From: Parafrankia soli
GTDB taxonomy: Bacteria; Actinomycetota; Actinomycetes; Frankiales; Frankiaceae
Length of the DNA: 33,531 nt
Assembly (NCBI RefSeq): GCF_001854695.1
Contig: NZ_MAXA01000212.1
Coordinates: forward strand, 42,540 to 76,070
Direction: 5' to 3'
The notes beneath the pieces are model-generated. The model saw only the letters and a list, made by a program, of their open reading frames with translations, did not search any database and was not told the origin of the DNA. Of this stretch, positions 31,619 to 33,531 are shown piece after piece. Position numbers and translations under genes: made by a program. Numbering within the stretch: position 1 is the stretch's first letter; each line of letters opens with the position of its first letter.

Positions 31619-31787
31619 CACATGTTCTCCTGTCTCTCGGAAGGGCCAGCGCCTCGGAAGGGCCGGGAACCGGTGCGGACGTGAGATGTCACGCGGCACG
31701 GGCCGTCCCGGTTCACCGTGACCGCTGTCACCCGTCCGACAGCGCGGCCGCTGAACCGAACAGCCGTTCTGCCCGTGAAGGGGGGAT

Positions 31788-32098
31788 GTGGGACTGCGCC
31801 GCGGCGGCCGGCCCGGGGTGGACGACCCCGGGGCCGTGTTCGTGCGTGCCGTGCACGCCGAGCACGGGGCGGCACTGCTCGCCTTCACCACCCGGCTGAC
31901 CGGTGACCGCGGCCGGGCCGAGGACGTCGTGCAGGAGACGATGCTGCGGGCCTGGCGGCAGGCGCCGAAGCTCGGCGCGGACGACCGGCCGCTGCGCCCG
32001 TGGCTGTTCACCGTCGCGGCCCGGATCGTCGTGGACGAGCAGCGCGCCTGCCGGGCCCGCCCGGCCGAACTGCCCGGCGACGACCTGGCGTCGCTGCC
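31788..32098 (+). pseudogene. ECF sigma factor, region 4 deleted
   Basis: From a GTG at 31788 (preceded by GGGGGG) comes a good ECF sigma region 2: GAALLAFTTRLTGDRGRAED, then VVQETMLRAWRQAP and PLRPWLFTVAARIVVDEQRA. It is followed by the start of the linker (PAELPGDDLASLP). Region 4, which binds the -35 element, is absent. At about 32098 the sequence runs into the membrane helix of an anti-sigma factor in another frame. About 100 of an expected 170-190 codons remain. Confidence 0.8.
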
Positions 32099-32502
32099 CG
32101 CCGGCGGCGCGCGCTGGCCGCCGCGGCGCTGGCCGCCGTCGTCGCCGGCGGGTCGATCACGGGCACCGTGGCGCTGACATCCTCGCCGGACGGGCCGGCG
32201 GGCCGGCTGGTGTCGGCGGCGGACGCGACCACCCGCGTGTGGGCGGAGGTCTGGGTGGCCGACGTCCCTCCGGCGCGGGCTTCACCATCCGGCTGTGGGG
32301 CGTGCGGCCGGGAACGACCTGCGCCCTGGTCGCCGTGTCCGAGGACGGCAGCAGCGACACCGCGGCGACCTGGACCGCCGACTACCGCGGCGCGGTCGAC
32401 GTACACGGGACGTCCGCCATCCCGGCAGGACGGCTCGTACGTGTCGTGGTGGTCAGCGGCACCGGCGAGGACCTGCTCACCGTCCCGGTCCGCACCACCT
32501 GA
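32099..32502 (+). pseudogene. anti-sigma factor remnant
   Basis: One frame gives RRRRALAAAALAAVVAGGS, a membrane helix, and then RLVSAADATTRVWAEVWVAD, typical of the extracytoplasmic part of zf-HC2/RskA-like anti-sigma factors. Near 32267 a base is missing, and the next frame continues with GAGFTIRLWGVRPGTTCALV through LVRVVVVSGTGEDLLTVPV to a stop at 32502. The cytoplasmic zinc-binding domain that would hold the sigma factor is deleted. This and the sigma remnant appear to be joined by one deletion. Confidence 0.72.
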
Positions 32503-32640
32503 ACCACCGCGAAGGGCCTCGAGGGCACGATTAGCGCGCGGAATTGCGCGATTGCCGTCCGGAGCCGTGGCTGAGAATTCCCGGAAACAGCCCGACAATG
32601 GATGCGAGATACTCCGGGAGATCTCCGAAGGAGTCCACCC

Positions 32641-33531
32641 ATGGCCGTCACCACGGCACCAACCGACATCCACACCGGCAATACCCCGAGCAGCGATTCC
32701 CGAACCGACGGATCCGGCGCCGGCGACGCCCTCGCCGGCGAGTCCCACAGCTTCGACGCCTTCCTGCACTACGAGCGCCTCCAGTGGAAGGTCTCCGACG
32801 TCGGCCTGGAGAACATCCGGCACGACCTCGTCCGGCCCGAGGACATCGCCACCGCCAAGGGCGTCGTGCTCGGCGAGGCGACGTCCCTGCCCGGCCTGCA
32901 CGGCTTTCTCAGCGAGTTCGCGGACGACTACGACTGCTCGGCCTTCGTGGCCATCTGGGCCTACCAGGAGCTGCAGCACCACTTCGGTTTCCGGGCGTGG
33001 CTGCGCGCCGTCGGCGTGCACATCGAGCAGGCCAAGGTCGAGGCGCTGCGGGAGCCCTACGAGCCGGGGGTCACGCCGAGCGCCACACTGGCCACGAACG
33101 TGATCAGCGAGATCACCGTCAACACGGTCTACCGGGCGATGGCGGCCTGGGTGCAGGAACCCGTCCTGGCCGACCTGTACCTGCGCGCCAGCCGGGACGA
33201 GGCCGGGCACGCCCGCGAGTTCCTCTACTACCTGAAGCGGCGGCTGGCGACGCATCCCGAGGAGCTGCCGTCCGTCCTGGAACGCATCCACTTCTATGTG
33301 ACGTCGTCGCGGCTGAGCCACCCGGTCGGCGTCTACAAGCACCAGCGCGTCGAGGAGCTGCGCGGCCACGAGACGGTTGACGACGTGATCGACGTCTACC
33401 TGCGGATCTCGCCGCCGGACGCCCAGGAGAAGCTGCTGGCGAAGCTGCGCCGGGCGATCGGCTCGGCGGTCGGCGTGCCGCTGCACAGCACCGGCGACAT
33501 CCGCCGGGCGCTCGCCGCGTCGCTGGGCTGA
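32641..33531 (+). CDS. ferritin-like di-iron protein, acyl-ACP desaturase type
   Basis: A 296-residue protein with the four-helix-bundle di-iron ligand pattern. Glu79 lies on an early helix, Glu110-x-x-His113 in YQELQHH, Glu157 in ISEITVN, and Glu187-x-x-His190 in RDEAGH. The order and spacing fit soluble acyl-carrier-protein desaturases and related di-iron oxygenases. The N-terminal 35 residues look disordered. The ATG at 32641 has GAAGGAG 6 nt upstream; an in-frame start at 32602 has none. The stop is the last codon of the window, so the gene is complete but its downstream context is not visible. No ferredoxin or reductase is adjacent. An AurF-like N-oxygenase is the main alternative. Confidence 0.85.
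   Translation: MAVTTAPTDIHTGNTPSSDSRTDGSGAGDALAGESHSFDAFLHYERLQWKVSDVGLENIRHDLVRPEDIATAKGVVLGEATSLPGLHGFLSEFADDYDCSAFVAIWAYQELQHHFGFRAWLRAVGVHIEQAKVEALREPYEPGVTPSATLATNVISEITVNTVYRAMAAWVQEPVLADLYLRASRDEAGHAREFLYYLKRRLATHPEELPSVLERIHFYVTSSRLSHPVGVYKHQRVEELRGHETVDDVIDVYLRISPPDAQEKLLAKLRRAIGSAVGVPLHSTGDIRRALAASLG

Overview
This is a high-GC actinobacterial chromosome segment. GTG starts are frequent, the third-codon GC bias is strong, and the gene content fits a Frankia-like or related filamentous actinomycete: F420-type PPOX-fold enzyme, PknD-like kinases, MmyB-type regulator, DrrAB transporter, ISAs1 debris. The genus is an inference, not read from a marker gene.

Layout. 1-1.6 kb: a GAF-EAL cyclic-di-GMP phosphodiesterase facing a small orphan ORF. 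1.8-7.8 kb, all on the minus strand: three TetR regulators interleaved with two exported hydrolases, an S15/CocE-type esterase/peptidase and a Tat-type lipoprotein with an M28-like fold. 7.8-9.7 kb: a DrrAB-type efflux pair, divergent from its probable TetR repressor, with two near-identical operator palindromes between them. 9.7-10.5 kb: an HTH-Clp_N protein whose start codon lies on the edge of a perfect 25-bp inverted repeat. 10.6-17.8 kb, minus strand: three consecutive Ser/Thr receptor kinases, each a cytoplasmic kinase, one membrane helix and a six-bladed NHL propeller, in one probable operon. The upstream kinase has altered catalytic motifs and the downstream one has a degenerate propeller.

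17.8-21.4 kb is the disturbed part of the window: a 0.9-kb gap, a beta-carbonic anhydrase, then a lower-GC patch with a membrane PH-like protein, remnants of two insertion sequences (ISAs1-type and probably IS630-type) and a truncated ORF followed 17 nt later by an intact 68-codon ORF with its own ribosome site. That pair looks like the tail of a toxin and its immunity gene. 21.4-28.5 kb is accessory metabolism and regulation: SDR-like protein/MarR divergent pair with a 41-bp palindromic operator, PadR plus membrane-protein operon, another membrane protein, an MmyB-type regulator with a hexanucleotide repeat in its C-terminus divergent from a 14-TM MFS exporter, a small ORF and a Nudix hydrolase.

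28.6-33.5 kb holds two genes broken by deletion plus frameshift (a beta-lactamase-type serine hydrolase and an ECF sigma/anti-sigma pair), a PPOX-class flavin/F420 enzyme, threonine aldolase, a cupredoxin lipoprotein and a ferritin-like di-iron desaturase-type protein that ends at the last base.

The best candidates for unusual biology are the triplicated NHL-kinase locus, the Clp_N-HTH gene with its self-overlapping palindrome, and the toxin/immunity-like debris. No RNA gene or CRISPR array was found.
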